Assembly: GCA_002914845.1 (NCBI GenBank)
Contig: JXTC01000141.1
Location: 515,339 to 579,338, forward strand
DNA length: 64,000 nucleotides
Direction: 5' to 3'
From: Trema orientale
Lineage: Eukaryota > Streptophyta > Magnoliopsida > Rosales > Cannabaceae
Below the pieces are notes generated by a model. That model was not told where the DNA came from. It made no database searches and saw only the letters and a program-made list of their open reading frames with translations. The position numbers were made by a program, and so were the translations under genes. This document shows positions 23,130 to 35,564 of this stretch, one piece after another. Positions within the stretch are counted from its first letter, which is position 1; every line of letters begins with the position of its first letter.

Positions 23130-23519
23130 AAAGGCCTTTATATAGGCGTTCAATGTGAAGGCTCACTGCATGGTGACAACAGCTGAGTGACACCTCCATT
23201 ACTAAGTGAATGAGCTTTACCTCTATTATATAATAGATTAGTTTTTCTTTTGTTTGACAGCTCGTTATGATGGATTTAATGACAACTTGATACGTGGCTA
23301 TGATATGGTGCCAATTATTGATGATGTAGCATGAACGTGACAATCTTCTAATAAGAAAATGACAATTATCTTGGGATGTCAAAATCCTTTTTTGTCCAAT
23401 ATAATTTTGGCACGTTATAATTTTTTAACTGACCTCATATTATAAAATTATCACATCATTTTGTGACTTAATATTTTAATTAGTGACAAATTATAAAAAT
23501 TTTATCACATCCCAAAACA
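23130..23519 (-). repeat. 5' LTR of the gag-only element, outer part
   Basis: Aligns with 4591-4985 (aaggcctttacatag, tgacaacttgatacgtgg, cacatcattttgtgactt) and ends ccaaaaca, followed by the cattg duplication at 23520-23524. Confidence 0.85.
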
Positions 23520-23524
23520 CATTG

Positions 23525-26131
23525 TTAGGTTTTTTCTATGGAATTTTACCTCCTCAGGTTTTAACCAGGCATCATGAGATAATAGTTTGTTTTTTTTCCC
23601 CCTTGTCCGGTTGTTTTTTTCTCTTGGACTACTGTGTTTTTTTCTTGTTGAGCGTGGGCCAGGTTAGTGTCTATGCCTCCATGGGACATGGGTGGCAACC
23701 TTCCTTACTCTTTTTGATGTTTCTTCTCCTAGCTATGTACTATTCATCAAGAAAGAAAAACCTTTTTACGATAACCAAGTTCGTGCGCCCCTAATGTGTA
23801 TACAATTTGGATTTTACATTAGATATAGTTAGCGTAATTAAACTTATTAGTGAAACTCGGTCCTGAAAAGTTCTCATTTATAATCATTCGTATGTTTGTT
23901 AGTGAAGACCAGCCAAATTGATCATTATTTAACTATGGAAACTGATAAGTACTACACCATTATAAACAAAAGCCATTATCACAAACATCATCATGAAAAA
24001 AAAAAAAAAAACCTTAGAAGGAAATATATGATAGAAAAAGCTCGAAGTATGAAAAAGTTAAAGCTAGAATCTTTTTTTTTTTTTGAACGACATTATACAA
24101 CAATTGAGTTCTTGTCAAATCGTGTTCAGTTGATGAAATGACATAATTAGTACATTCTCGTGTGTTTGATCCATGATTAACTTATCTATCTTCAAAAAGA
24201 TTTAACATAAACATAATTACACGAAAAATGTCAATATCATTTCTCGAAAAAAAGTATATAAACTTGCCAAGCTACAAAAATAACACGCATCACTCGTTAA
24301 TCATTTTAGCATACATATCAAATAGTTACAAGAATAAAACCTTTGGTGTCAAAAGCATGACGTTTTATTACGTTGAGATTAACCAACTATTTAATTTCGC
24401 TTGTAATATACACGAAGGTTTAGACAAAATATATATTTCTAATGGAATACTTATATTGATTTTAACCTTTCAATAAACGAATAAAGCTGAAAATCCCATA
24501 TTCAAATTAATATAATCTCAATCTTAATCTTAAAATAAAGTGGAGAGATCAAATGAGTTGGTGGGATATGAAATGCTAAAAACGGTCGTTATCCAAATAT
24601 CAAAATAATTCTCATGAGCTTTTTTTTTTTTTTTTGGGTATGTGTGGATATGCACATGTTTCCCCAAAAGAACGTCACCCTTTAAGGATGAATTGCATCC
24701 AATTCTGAACCAGAACAAGACAAAATTACCAAAGCACACACATTCTGTAATTTAATTGGGTAAAATTTTGCCAGCTGGGACTGTCCAGAAAAGACAAATT
24801 CACTTTAGTGTGTCAAAACATCATCCTATCCAAAATCACCACCGTGTATTCCACGATATCGTATCATATCCGTCACACGCCCATAATTTGCAGATAATTA
24901 ATTGTTTCATATAATATATACTATTCTATTTATTACTTTAATACTATTATTTTCGGAGAGGGAGAGACGTCAATCAAAGGTAATCGACGCCAGTGCTTTT
25001 TTCTTTATTAATTATAGGTATTATTATTGCTTTCACAAAAATAAAAGTAAACGACGTTGTTGGTATGAGTATAAAGTTTTTAATATAATATCCATAGGAG
25101 ACGATTTATTTTCCTTTTTTTGATAAATGTGATAATGAGTTTAATAAAGCTGATGCACTAAAAGCAATTGCTAAAATATATTAACTATACCAAATGCCAA
25201 TTCCCTTCTAGAAACTCAATAACGTCAGCAATTATTGGCCTAACAGCTCAGGTTAATTATGTCATAGTTTATATATATGAGGTTTTGATTTCGTCCCCTA
25301 TAGTCGTTTGGTCCTTCCTGTGCTACTAACAGTTTTATTTTTGAGGTCCCTGTAGCCTGTAATACTGACATATTTTTTTCTTTGATGTACTAGATACTGA
25401 CATTAAATGCTAAGGATTTATCTATTACTTGCTAAACCATCAACCACTAGCTAGTCTTGCTCCCAAAAAAAAAAATAATAATAAATAAAATAAAGAAAGA
25501 AACAGCCGTCTTGTTTTGAGTGCAGAGTTCAGGGTATAAGGGGTTTGTGCGCGGCGTTTGCCTTCAGCCCTTCACGTAGAAATATAGCTGAAGATAAAGG
25601 TTTTTTTTTCTTTGTTTTTTTTGTTTTGTTTTTTAAAGGTGGAGTTGGGATTGAACCTTAAATTTCAATAATACTAAATTAGATTAATTTAGGTAAGTAG
25701 AGTCATAGGTAACTATTAAATCATATAGGATGCAAATTTCTTTCCAACTGAGATTCAATTTTTTTTAAAAAATATAGTTTGTCACTGAAGATTAATCACC
25801 ATATTCTTTTTGGTAAATAACATTAATTCTCTACCTTCTTTATTATGGTTGCCTTGCCTATGTCAAAGTACTATTTTTAAGCTTCCAAGAAATTTAGACA
25901 CATTGCTACCCAAACAATTTGCAATCTTTTTAATTACATGCATGTCAACTAATACTTGACACTTGTCAAACTTTTTACATGGAATTCAACCCGTAACAGT
26001 TGACACCTTGCACGTGAATATATATTGTCTACATAATTGTAGGCATCGAATTTTTATAAAATCTGTCGAATCTCTTGGCTACCCTCTTAAAAATTCGTTT
26101 TAAAAATTGGTGGAGGTTAAGGATTACATTA
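23525..26131. other. Intergenic, no gene seen
   Basis: AT-rich with poly-T and poly-A runs. Bases 23560-23770 (cccttgtccggttg, then ccatgggacatgggtgg, then ttcatcaagaaagaaaaa) look like the 3' end of a LINE-type retroposon, but no coding part supports this. Short ORFs are not recognisable. Confidence 0.4.
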
Positions 26132-26655
26132 TAGGGTAAATAACTTGGTTGGTCCTAAACTACGAGAAAAATCTCATTTTGGTCTTTAAATACTTTAAAA
26201 TGAGTCATTTTGGTTCTTAAACTATTAAAAAGTTTCATTTTAGTACTTTTAGTTGTATATTTTGTTTTATTCTTAACAGAATGAGTATATAAAACACTTT
26301 TGTTATTCTGTTGTACTTATTCCATATCTAGAAGTATTGTCCAACACTATAAATAGATTAGAACATGAATTGAAGCAGTTAAAAAAAGATTGATTGAACA
26401 AAAATTAGTTGCACATTGAACAATAACGCAATGTAGAACTGTCTAAAATGTGATATTTTATTGAAATCACACATACAAAATAAAAAATACAACTTATGTG
26501 CTCATTTGATAAGTTTCAAATAAAGTGTATAGCAAAAAAAAAACTAAAATGACACATTTTTAATTGTTTAAGGATTAATACAGTGTAATTTAAAGTTTAA
26601 GGACTAAAATGAGACTTTTTCTTTAGTTGAGGGACTAATAGAGTTATTTATCCTA
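26132..26655. mobile_element. MITE with terminal inverted repeats of about 100 bp
   Basis: The left end tagggtaaataact and right end agttatttatccta are inverted copies. The match continues inward through ggtccta-aact, aaaatctcattttggtc and ttaaac blocks on both sides. No ORF inside. No clear target duplication. Confidence 0.75.
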
Positions 26656-26772
26656 GATCATGCATATAATACAAAGTTAAGGGACAATTAGTAATGTCAT
26701 TTTATTTTCTCTTAAATAATCAATGTACCAAGGGTGCTATAACTTAAGGTCGGGTAAGCACAATATATATAT

Positions 26773-27016
26773 GGGCACCAATCCAGTAGATATTTGTTTT
26801 ACCTATCTATAGGTATTATTTTATCCAATCAAAATTTATCATGTACGTTTTCATAGTAAAAAGTGAAGAGAGAAAAATATTAAATAATAGTTTTCTATTT
26901 TTTTATTTTTTTCCAATTACTCAAAATATGATAGCCGTTAGATAATGATCCAATGGCTAAAAAAAAACTCTACAGATAGGTAAAACAAAAAAAAATACAT
27001 ATTGAATTAGGAACCT
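26773..27016. mobile_element. TA-tract MITE, copy 2
   Basis: Starts gggcaccaatccagtag and runs parallel to 3993-4241, with shared cctatctatag, atcaaaatttatcatgtacgt and gccgttagat blocks. Flanked by TATATA on both sides. Confidence 0.75.
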
Positions 27017-30000
27017 ATATATATATATATTTCTAAAAAATGTCACAGAAGTTTAGCATATTTTTTTAAGGCACTGAGGTCTGCATTAAGTACTTATCTT
27101 CTTGGTGAATGACATTTCATAGCTAAACTAATCTTAAAAGGCCTTACAAGGACATTCTCTAAAAAGCATAATTTTAGAGCATTAATATTCTTTTATTTAT
27201 CCACATTCTTTTAATTACCTATAAAAGTTCTATTTTAATTTTGTAATCGTGTTCCTAGTAGAGAACTTCAGTTTTCAAGTGACTATATATCAGAGTGAAC
27301 ATAATAGCGGGATCATACTCTTAATTAATTATTATATATAATTACCCCGTACATGAGTACTATTGATATCATTATAATGGATATGTAAATTTAACTCACA
27401 ATTCTCATATTATAAATTAATAAAAAAAAATGTAGTCTAGTGAAATCTATGGCCATTTCTGATTATTTCTCTCCAAACCAAAGAGGGAAGAAATGGAGTA
27501 CTAAAACCAACCCATCAGTTAATTAAGGATGATTCCGGGTTCCAACAAAGTTACCGAACATTTGTCCTTTAGCTCTTATCCCTATATAAATTCATGCCCT
27601 CTATGGTCTATAGCCAAAGTCCGGTTTCCCACGCTAAAAATCTAACACACTATAAATGGTACTAGACAATCTATCAACTGAAAGACAAATATAATGTTTT
27701 CCTAAGAGCACAGCCCTGTGACTGCTGCCCAGAGGTTTCAAAAAAGAGTAAAAACCACAGAGCGTCACCGTGACCAAATCAGCCTTTCAAAAAGAAAAAG
27801 AAAATAAATGGCCTCTAAAAGTTTGGATGATAATTCAATGAGCTAGCATAGTGAGGTGTAAGAACTATACATATATATATATATATTATATAAGACCAAA
27901 GCAGGAGCTATTCGCACTGAGAGTAGGACCCTTTTGAAAATTGGTCTGTGGAGTTGAACTTTGAACAATCCCGAGGACCTTATTATTACATGTACGTACC
28001 CTTATATAATTACAAAGTTGCATACATGTAAATATACTGTGAAATAAATGGTGCAAAATGGTGAATATTGGGACATTACCCCACGTTTTCTGGTATTGTC
28101 CGTATACATTTGTGCCTTTAGACAAAAACAAGGGCATGTGGGTGCCTTCTTAGGAACCCAAACAAATTGATTGGGCTAGCTCTATATATACATATTAATA
28201 TACATATATATACATAGGCAATATAGTAATATTTATTCCTTGCAAAAACCATATGTCAATTATAACACTGCCTGGCCCAGTAACGATGGACAAGACTATT
28301 CAGTCAGGAGCTTATAAAGAAACCCCACCCCAAGCCAAAGATTTATAGGCCATCCCTGTGATCTCTCTTTAATGAAGCATCAATTGGCCTGAGTTATATG
28401 AATGCTAACATATATAACGACAAAAGAAGCATTAAGGAATCTCATCTACTGAAGCTACGTACTACTGCGACTAGGGCTTTCTTTTTCTTACAAATTAGAT
28501 TTAATCTTGCGGTATTATTACTAAAGCTTCTTTTGGATTATTTAATAAATAGCTAATTATGCTCCACCAATTACTGCATATGTACTCGCATGTTGATACA
28601 CCTACGTGATGCAAAAATTATATATATTAGATATACATATAAATATGATTTCCTATTGGCCATTGTATATGTATATAAATGAATATATATTTGGTTTTGG
28701 TACATGCAAAGACATGTAGATATCCTTTATTATTTAACACGAAAGGTTATGTTATGAAGTGTAAAAATAAGCCTACCTTTGAAATAAACATTTGACTATT
28801 GGAGTGTACTGCTACAATATTCTAGAAGACGAGGTATTGCTTAGATCTCTTTCACACTTGGTCCAGAGGATCTGATCTGATCGTTTAACTTTTTATTTTT
28901 ATTCATTTATTAATTAAAAGTTAGTAAAAAATTGTAGAGGATTGATACCAAAATGCAAAAAAAAAAAAAAAAAAATCGAAAGAAAAGGGAGTAGAAAATA
29001 AAGTGTTCCAATTAAGATTGCGATTCTATACAAAAAGCCAGAAAGTGAATGGACCTGTAAAAATTCATATAGATCAAACATTATTTAATAATAAATAAAT
29101 AAAAAAGATGAAAGAAAGTCGGGAGGAAAAGGAGAGAATCAAACAACAAAACAAATCCTAGAAATTATTTAAGCACATATCATGATGAATATGACGAATA
29201 TAAAAATGTAGCATGATTTTTATTGGGTATTATTTGAAATTCAGGAAACGGGGTTTTGTTTGCAAGCGAGCTGTGGGTCTATGTGTGTATGGTATTATAA
29301 CAAAACATAATACTATATGTAATTAATGTATACGATATAATAAGATATACTATAGAATGGAAGAAAGGGTTGGCTACTGGTCGTTTTCACACTGAGGTGG
29401 TTGTTACTCGGAATAAAATAAGCCCAGCAATCACAAGGGATTATCATATGTACATATATACATATAGGTATAAATTTTTTTTTTTTCATTGATGCTTGTA
29501 GCCTTTGTATTTCAATACTTTCAATATTTTAATTGGCTTTTTCCCCCTCCTCTTTTTTTTGTTGGCTTGAAAATTTTATAATTGGTGTTATATCAAAGAG
29601 AGAAATGTTGTTTTCATGGGGATGAAGGAGAAAGTAAGAGAAGGAAGCCAAAATTCAAGTAAAATCCTAATCAAAATATACCAAAGAACCGGCCAGAATC
29701 TTAAACCCAAAATAATAATAATTGTTTTAGAGAGTAAAATAATAATCATAAAAACAAAAGGGATAATCAAAGGGTTGTTCCCTTACAGATCAAAAACATA
29801 TGGAGATACTAAAGAACACCTGAAGGAGGTAGTGAAAATTGCAAAAATGTTAGAGCCCACGAGCCGCGCGCGCACGTGGCCGATCGAACAAAAGAGCCAA
29901 AGGCGGATTATATATTGTATGCCTTTTAACCGACTGCGGTTGTTTTCTGTTGCCCTATCTGAGCTATTATATACTAGATTAACCATGATACATAATCTAA

Positions 30001-30755
30001 AGAAAAAACGGTTTCAAATACAAACAAGAGACACGAAAAAAAAAATGATCAACTTATAATATCATACAGTAAGGACCCCAAATAACTTTGTTAATTGGTA
30101 TTGTCAAAGGGTAATTATCTAGTTTTAATTCGATCCGAAAGTCTAGAGTCCTAGAGTTTAGACTAGAAAAAAAAGCGGAAAATGAATTGTACATAATGGT
30201 GTGCTAGTTTTTTAATCTAATGGATTGCATTAAAAAGGAAATCTGAGTCAGCTTTGAGAAGGAGGAGGAAGAAGAATTGAAAACAAGGCCAAATAAAAGA
30301 AATTAGAATCAAACAAATTAAAACTCGAAACTTTGCGTATTTTTTTATTCTATTTTTATTTATATTGTGCTACATCTGAATTATTATTTAACAAGTCATG
30401 TTGGAGTTGCCATCAAGTAAAGAAAGAGGATAGAGATATTAATAATTATAACAACAATAATTAGTAATCTTTGGAAGCTAGCTATAGCTAGAGGCTAGAG
30501 CAAAGTAGTAGCAGTAGTACTCAAATATGTATGAGCGCTTAAAAATGAAAAAGAACTATTTACGGACATGGGAATTAAAATTTTTCTAAATTAAAATTTT
30601 TTCGTTCACGGGGGTCGATCCATCCAAATTGTAAGCGAATCGCCAGATATACATTAAACTCATAATCACAATTAAAATATATATATATATTTAAAAATTA
30701 AAATTTAAGAGAAGAGAAAAATTAGTTTTTTTTTTTTTTTAAAGAAAAAAAAAAC
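27017..30755. other. Intergenic, no gene seen
   Basis: AT-rich with TA and poly-A runs. A 147-codon ORF (29616-30059, plus) and an 83-codon ORF (27886-28137, minus) resemble nothing I know and have repetitive Ile/Lys or mixed composition. The near part includes the 3' flank of the ALOG gene. Confidence 0.5.
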
Positions 30756-31511
30756 CTATACTGTAGTCGTCGCGGCGGCTGCAGTAGTCGTCGTCGTCGT
30801 CGCGGGAGCACCACTATCACCCCCCGCCCCACCGGCCCCACCACCGTCTCCGGCAGCACCGCCTGCACCACTGCCACTACCACCTGCCACGTCACCACTC
30901 ACTCCCACCGACAGCACATTCCCCTGAGGCGGCTGCTGCTGCGCCGCGGCGGCGGCCGAGGAGGTGGGCCGTTTCCGCTTCTTCTTCTCGTAGGGGATGC
31001 CTCTGGCCTTGGCCTGGCCTTCCCTGACCTCCCTCAGGTAAATCCTGACCGCCCTGGCTCCGAACGGGTTCGACTCGGGTCGCCCGCCGTTCTCCTCGTA
31101 GGCCGCCCTGAGCCGCCCGATGAGCGCGTCGAGGCTGCCCCAGGCCTGCTTGAGCGGGCAGGCGCAGGGGGCGGGCGGGTTCGGGTGCCCGAAGTAGGGG
31201 CACCCGGTGACGTGGACCTTGGTCTTTCCGAACTGGTCCAGGTACTTGAGGAACTCGATCACGTGCGCGCCACTGCACCGGGCTAGCGTCAATGGCGGCT
31301 TGTGGTTCTTGAGGTACTGCAGGAAAGTGTTCCAGTCCCGCCGCTTCTGGGACTCGTAGCGGCTCGGAGGCGCCGAAGCCGACGCCGATCCTGATGGGCT
31401 CTGCTCTGAACTTGGGCCCGGCCCAGTTGCTGATGGGCCCTCTCCTCCTCCTCCGGTATTCGGGTCGGATGCAGTTGTTGTACCCGCGCCACCACCTGAA
31501 GCTGAATCCAT
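30756..31511 (-). CDS. LSH-like: ALOG-domain protein (LIGHT-DEPENDENT SHORT HYPOCOTYLS / LSH family)
   Basis: Plant-specific nuclear protein of 251 residues. Members act in light-regulated seedling growth and in organ-boundary and meristem development, as DNA-binding or co-regulatory factors. The ALOG domain covers about residues 51-180, starting [13 protein letters not shown]. It has the four-helix pattern derived from tyrosine-recombinase DNA-binding domains and the zinc-ribbon insert with His100, Cys104, His109, Cys116 and Cys118 ([19 protein letters not shown]). A basic KKKRKR nuclear signal is at 176-181. The N-terminal 50 residues are Gly/Ser/Pro-rich. The C-terminal tail from 183 is Ala/Gly/Gln then Thr/Ala low complexity, partly from gtc triplet repeats. 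One exon, usual for the family, and full length. The start is the only Met ahead of the domain in this frame. Strongly GC-rich compared with its flanks. The exact LSH member cannot be assigned from this alone. Confidence 0.96.
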   Translation of the reverse strand: MDSASGGGAGTTTASDPNTGGGGEGPSATGPGPSSEQSPSGSASASAPPSRYESQKRRDWNTFLQYLKNHKPPLTLARCSGAHVIEFLKYLDQFGKTKVHVTGCPYFGHPNPPAPCACPLKQAWGSLDALIGRLRAAYEENGGRPESNPFGARAVRIYLREVREGQAKARGIPYEKKKRKRPTSSAAAAAQQQPPQGNVLSVGVSGDVAGGSGSGAGGAAGDGGGAGGAGGDSGAPATTTTTTAAAATTTV

Positions 31512-31523
31512 ATATATATATGG
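31508..31523. promoter_or_regulatory. 16-bp palindrome across the ALOG start codon
   Basis: CC(AT)6GG, a perfect palindrome that includes the ATG. It could pair with itself in the mRNA, or simply be a TA microsatellite. Any role is inference. Confidence 0.4.
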
Positions 31524-32110
31524 ACCAAGAAAGAGCGACCAAAAGGCCTAAGCTATAGCAACGTAGTAGAGTACAATATCGATGATCAACTATGTATTTG
31601 ACCTATTTTTTATTGTATCAACACCTGAGAGTCGTTTTGACTACTACTCCTTTGTGTTAGGTATTGGTTTAGAGCCCAACCCTTTCGAATTCTCTAGCTG
31701 AAACTTCTTTGATATCTCTGTTCGAGTGTTTAATTAGGTGTTATTATTAGCTCCGGAGATTCCCACTGTGGACAATAGCTACTATCTCTCTTCACGGGAA
31801 AGCCTTTAATTTCTTGATTTGTATTTTAATTTCCCTTCTTTTTTTTTTTAGGGTGTGTAACTCTAAAGGAGAGGGTTTTAGGGGGAGAAGAAAGAATAGA
31901 AATGAGGAGAAGAGAGAGAGAGAGAGAGAAAGAAGAGGAGACCGCTCAATGATGGGACGTAAAAAGTATGGATGAATGAACACGAATGAGACTCTCTTTC
32001 TCTCACTCGAGAGAAAGCAGACTCTAGAGAGAGAGTGAAAATAAAAAGTAATAATTAATAAATTAATAACAAACGTTTAAAAAAAAAAAAAAAAACTTGT
32101 GAAGGGTTTT
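31512..32110 (-). promoter_or_regulatory. ALOG 5' leader and core promoter region
   Basis: On the minus strand this is CT-rich: interrupted CT runs at 31905-32035, the kind of Y-patch and GAGA-type sequence common around plant transcription starts. A TATA-like cataaataaaac is near 32110-32120. No transcript evidence is available, and an intron in the leader is possible. Confidence 0.45.
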
Positions 32111-35100
32111 ATTTATGGTAGCGACGGGGGAAGAGAAAGGGCATAGAAAAATTAACCTGTGTTTGCGTGTATGCGTTTGAGAGAGGATTCAAAATTTCAC
32201 ATGGTGGCCCCATTGGACGTGATATGTATACTATTCACTTCCGCCCCGGCCCCTCCCACTCTTTCATCTCCAAACCCTACATTTCCCGGTCTCCACGCAC
32301 CTCTCAGTCTCAGCTACAACTCTTTATTGCACCTATAATTGTTTAGAAATTGGTTTAGACATTCCGAGCATGATAAACTCACGATTTGGATGCTTTTTTA
32401 GAGATAATAATAAGTGAAAAATGATAATTAATTTGGTCTGTGTTAGAGAAATTAGTTGGGAAAAATGAAAGCTAATTAATTTGAAATAATGAAAAATTTA
32501 CATGTATTCAATTGTTCCTATATAAGAGTGTGCTCATAATTGTCATGTATGATGTATATTCGTTATGTATATGGCTTCACAACAAAATTTGATAAGGTAG
32601 AAAATGAAATTAATTGAGTCCAGGTTAACCTATGACAATTATGATGTATTAATTATATACATATATATCACATGATGAATAGGGATTAATCACCGGTTAT
32701 GATAAGTGACATTTTCCTTATATATTTATACAATATATTATAAAACGAATTGTACAATAGATTTGAATAAAGAAGAATTTTGTGATCATCATCTATCACA
32801 TGCGATTCAAGAAACACCCTCTATATGTTTATATAAATATTCAACATATTATTCCTTCATTTTCCTTAAGATATATTATCATATTTATATAAAATAATTT
32901 TTAAAAAATAAATAATATATGAAATGCCTGTAACAATTGTGTTTATATGATCAGCTGAAAAGGGCCCTACATGATTGCGTGTTAGTCACATCCAAGGATG
33001 GGTGCGTGGTGTATTGCTGGTCATGGAGTGGATGGCAATAAATGAGGTCTCAGTGAGGTCAAACCTCTTAAGGCCACTTTGGAACTTATATATATACAAG
33101 AAATTAGGCTTGTGGATTATCTACGGTTAATTCGCCCGTTTTTGGTGTGTGTTTCAATTTAAAAAGCTTATACATTCTGTTTTAACCCAGTGAGTGTATG
33201 TATTTCTCGTGCTGCTTGCTTTCAGTCATGACATATGTATATTATAATATTTCAATGGCCCAATTATAGAATTTAAAGAATATTATGTTTCGATTGGCCT
33301 TTTAGCCAAATATGTATGCATAAACTGGTCTAAAATAATTGCTTTAGCTTGGCACTGGCATTGTCCTTGAAGATATAATATATAATATTATATAATAATA
33401 TATATATAATAGAAATTCATTTTGTTGAAAAAAATAAAAGCTTCTTGGTCGTTGTATTTAGTAACACTTGCCCTTTTAAGAAAGGGAAAAAAAGAACTAT
33501 ATATGTGTAACAGTAACAGGTTAATTGCTTGAGGATTTAACAAATAGTTGCATTTATTGAGGAGGATTGATCAGAAAGGGTAACGTTTGTGTACCTCTTA
33601 TTTCTTTATTTTTTTTTTTATATTGTCACCTTAGCAACTGTTGGACGCACTGATATCATATCAACTTTGACTCCAAACCGAGATTTAAATTTGAAATATT
33701 ATGAGCTAATAACCTTTAATTTCAAGTACAGCCTTTTATGGTGGTGGGGTTCTTGGGGGAAGAATATATACATATAAATATAAGATGTGAGCATTATTGA
33801 TGTGCGCGGCTCTACAAATTGCATCTAATATCCATGTGTTGCTCTTATTCAAGAAGACGTTCGAATGGTTTTTAAAGTTAAAATTTACTTTTCTTTGAAG
33901 AAAATAAAAGGTTAGAATTTACTTCCCAAGTTGCCAACCATATATGCAGTTAATGATTATATGAGTTTTTAAGTCAATTGAGACAAATAAACCCAAAGAA
34001 TAGAGCCATATCATTGAAGTTCACAGTACTTTTATCTTATATTCCTTTTTTCGCTTTTTGTTGCCAAACCAATTACGTGTCTTTTATGTAATTGGTTAAT
34101 ATTAATGTTCCATAAAATTTTCATGGCGCCAAAGATCTCGGCTATAGACCTTGGGTTCATACGAGAGCCCCCGAGTACGTAGTAGTCCTCTAACATATAC
34201 TAAAATAGGGAAGTCTTGTTTTGTTACAAAATGCTCCTAATATGCCCTAGTGAATGACAGACATGACCTATTGAAATGACTCAAACGAAAAGGCTTCCAT
34301 CTCTCGGATCTAATCAGTAATCTCATCACTTTTAATTGGTGTCGCCCTTCCAAATATGGGAACTCCACTGTGTTGCCTTGGTGCTCTCGAATAACCCTAT
34401 AGCCTATATACATATATATATATATGTGTGTATATATGTGCTTGCTCATATTTAATAGTTCATTGAAATTTACTTCGTCTATTAAGCGTACAAATCCACT
34501 TAATTCTAACTATATCCAATTTCGACGATCTTATTAGTAAGGTTCTTTAGAACAATTAACGTGTTGGCAAAAAAATATATAATCACAAAACACTCGCGAC
34601 TACATGTATAGTTGCAACTTGCAACACCTTTGACAGATCTCTAAATTATATAGTTATGATATATGTCCAGATTACAGTTTCTTTTTTTCGTTTTTTTTTT
34701 TTTTTTTTTCAACGAAGTACCTGTATTGAAGTGAGTAAGTGACGATTTTTATTCCACATGTCTTAACTATAGAACATTAAGCTGCTTTTCTTTTCTACGA
34801 AAACTTTCCTTCCTCCATGTAACTCTGATCTCTACTGGATATTACTTTGCCAGGGAGGGATATCCTCCTTAGGATCTCTCTGGTGGGATTTTCTTTTCTT
34901 TTTTGTTTTATTTTTGTTTAATAACACTTTCGCTTATGTGAGGGTTGATTAATCGTTTTGTCTTATTTTCTATACGGGTTTAGTTCTACATCTAGAATAA
35001 TAAAGACCAAAGAATGTTTATCTCTGCTGAAAACATGTTATTAGATTTTTCAGAAGAGTACTCATATTGTGGAGTATGATTTTTTATAGGATTCGAAGTT

Positions 35101-35564
35101 TATTTCTATAACTCTCATCTATGGAATCGGATGCATTGACAGTCTTTCAAGATCTTATTGAAGCCGTATTCTAATTTTAACTTCTTTTTTTTCACTTTTT
35201 TTCCTAACGTCATGATTAATTATGTATTTGTGATGAAATTTTATATGATTTATCTATATTTTTTAGGAGTAGAAGGTGAGTTTACTAATTTAGTTTAATA
35301 TATATATATATTCTTCCACACTTTTTTAATAACAGATTTGTTTATTAAAGAGAAAGAGAGATTTTTTATATTGATTAATGTTTATTTCTATCAGATATGT
35401 TATTATTATTAATTTTTTAAGTAAATATAGAAATTTAATCGATCCATCAAATAAACGAGTTAGACATATTACTGTAATTGATATTGCAAGAAAAGAAAAT
35501 GCCATTTAACTATGATTGTTATTATATATCTATAATATTAATGGAACAAGTTACCATTTTTTTT
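32111..35564. other. Upstream region of the ALOG gene, no gene seen
   Basis: AT-rich. A moderately GC-richer island at 32930-33080 has no ORF and no element ends and could be a conserved regulatory block. TA-rich palindromic tracts are at 33375-33410 and 34410-34440. The short ORFs are not recognisable. Confidence 0.4.

Larger units (their letters stand above)
3540..23519 (-). mobile_element. Gag-only LTR element (TR-GAG-like), host of the nested stack
   Basis: Two LTRs of one family are at 3540-4985 and 9315-10055 plus 23130-23519, the latter interrupted by a later insertion. Flanking 5-bp duplications cattg are at 3535-3539 and 23520-23524. The primer-binding site lies beside the 9315 LTR, so the element is on the minus strand. 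After removing the nested 13 kb element and the solo LTR it would be about 5.5 kb. The internal region has a recognisable gag with a zinc knuckle but no protease, reverse transcriptase or integrase that I can find. That fits a terminal-repeat retrotransposon carrying only gag, mobilised in trans. An alternative is a full element that lost pol by deletion. Confidence 0.85.

Noticed and set aside
3540..23519. Independent origin of the 3540-4985 and 9315-10055 repeats as two MITEs
   Set aside because: TG...CA ends, adjacent primer site and shared cattg duplication show they are paired LTRs.
23560..23770. LINE 3' end
   Set aside because: The suggestive 3' sequence ends in an A-rich stretch, but no coding part or target duplication was found.
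29616..30059. 147-codon ORF on the plus strand
   Set aside because: Ile/Lys-rich, no recognisable domain, no splice or promoter context. Likely chance in AT-rich DNA.
31289..31542. Other-frame ORFs over the ALOG gene (79 and 216 codons)
   Set aside because: Shadow frames kept open by high GC. The ALOG frame has clear family motifs.
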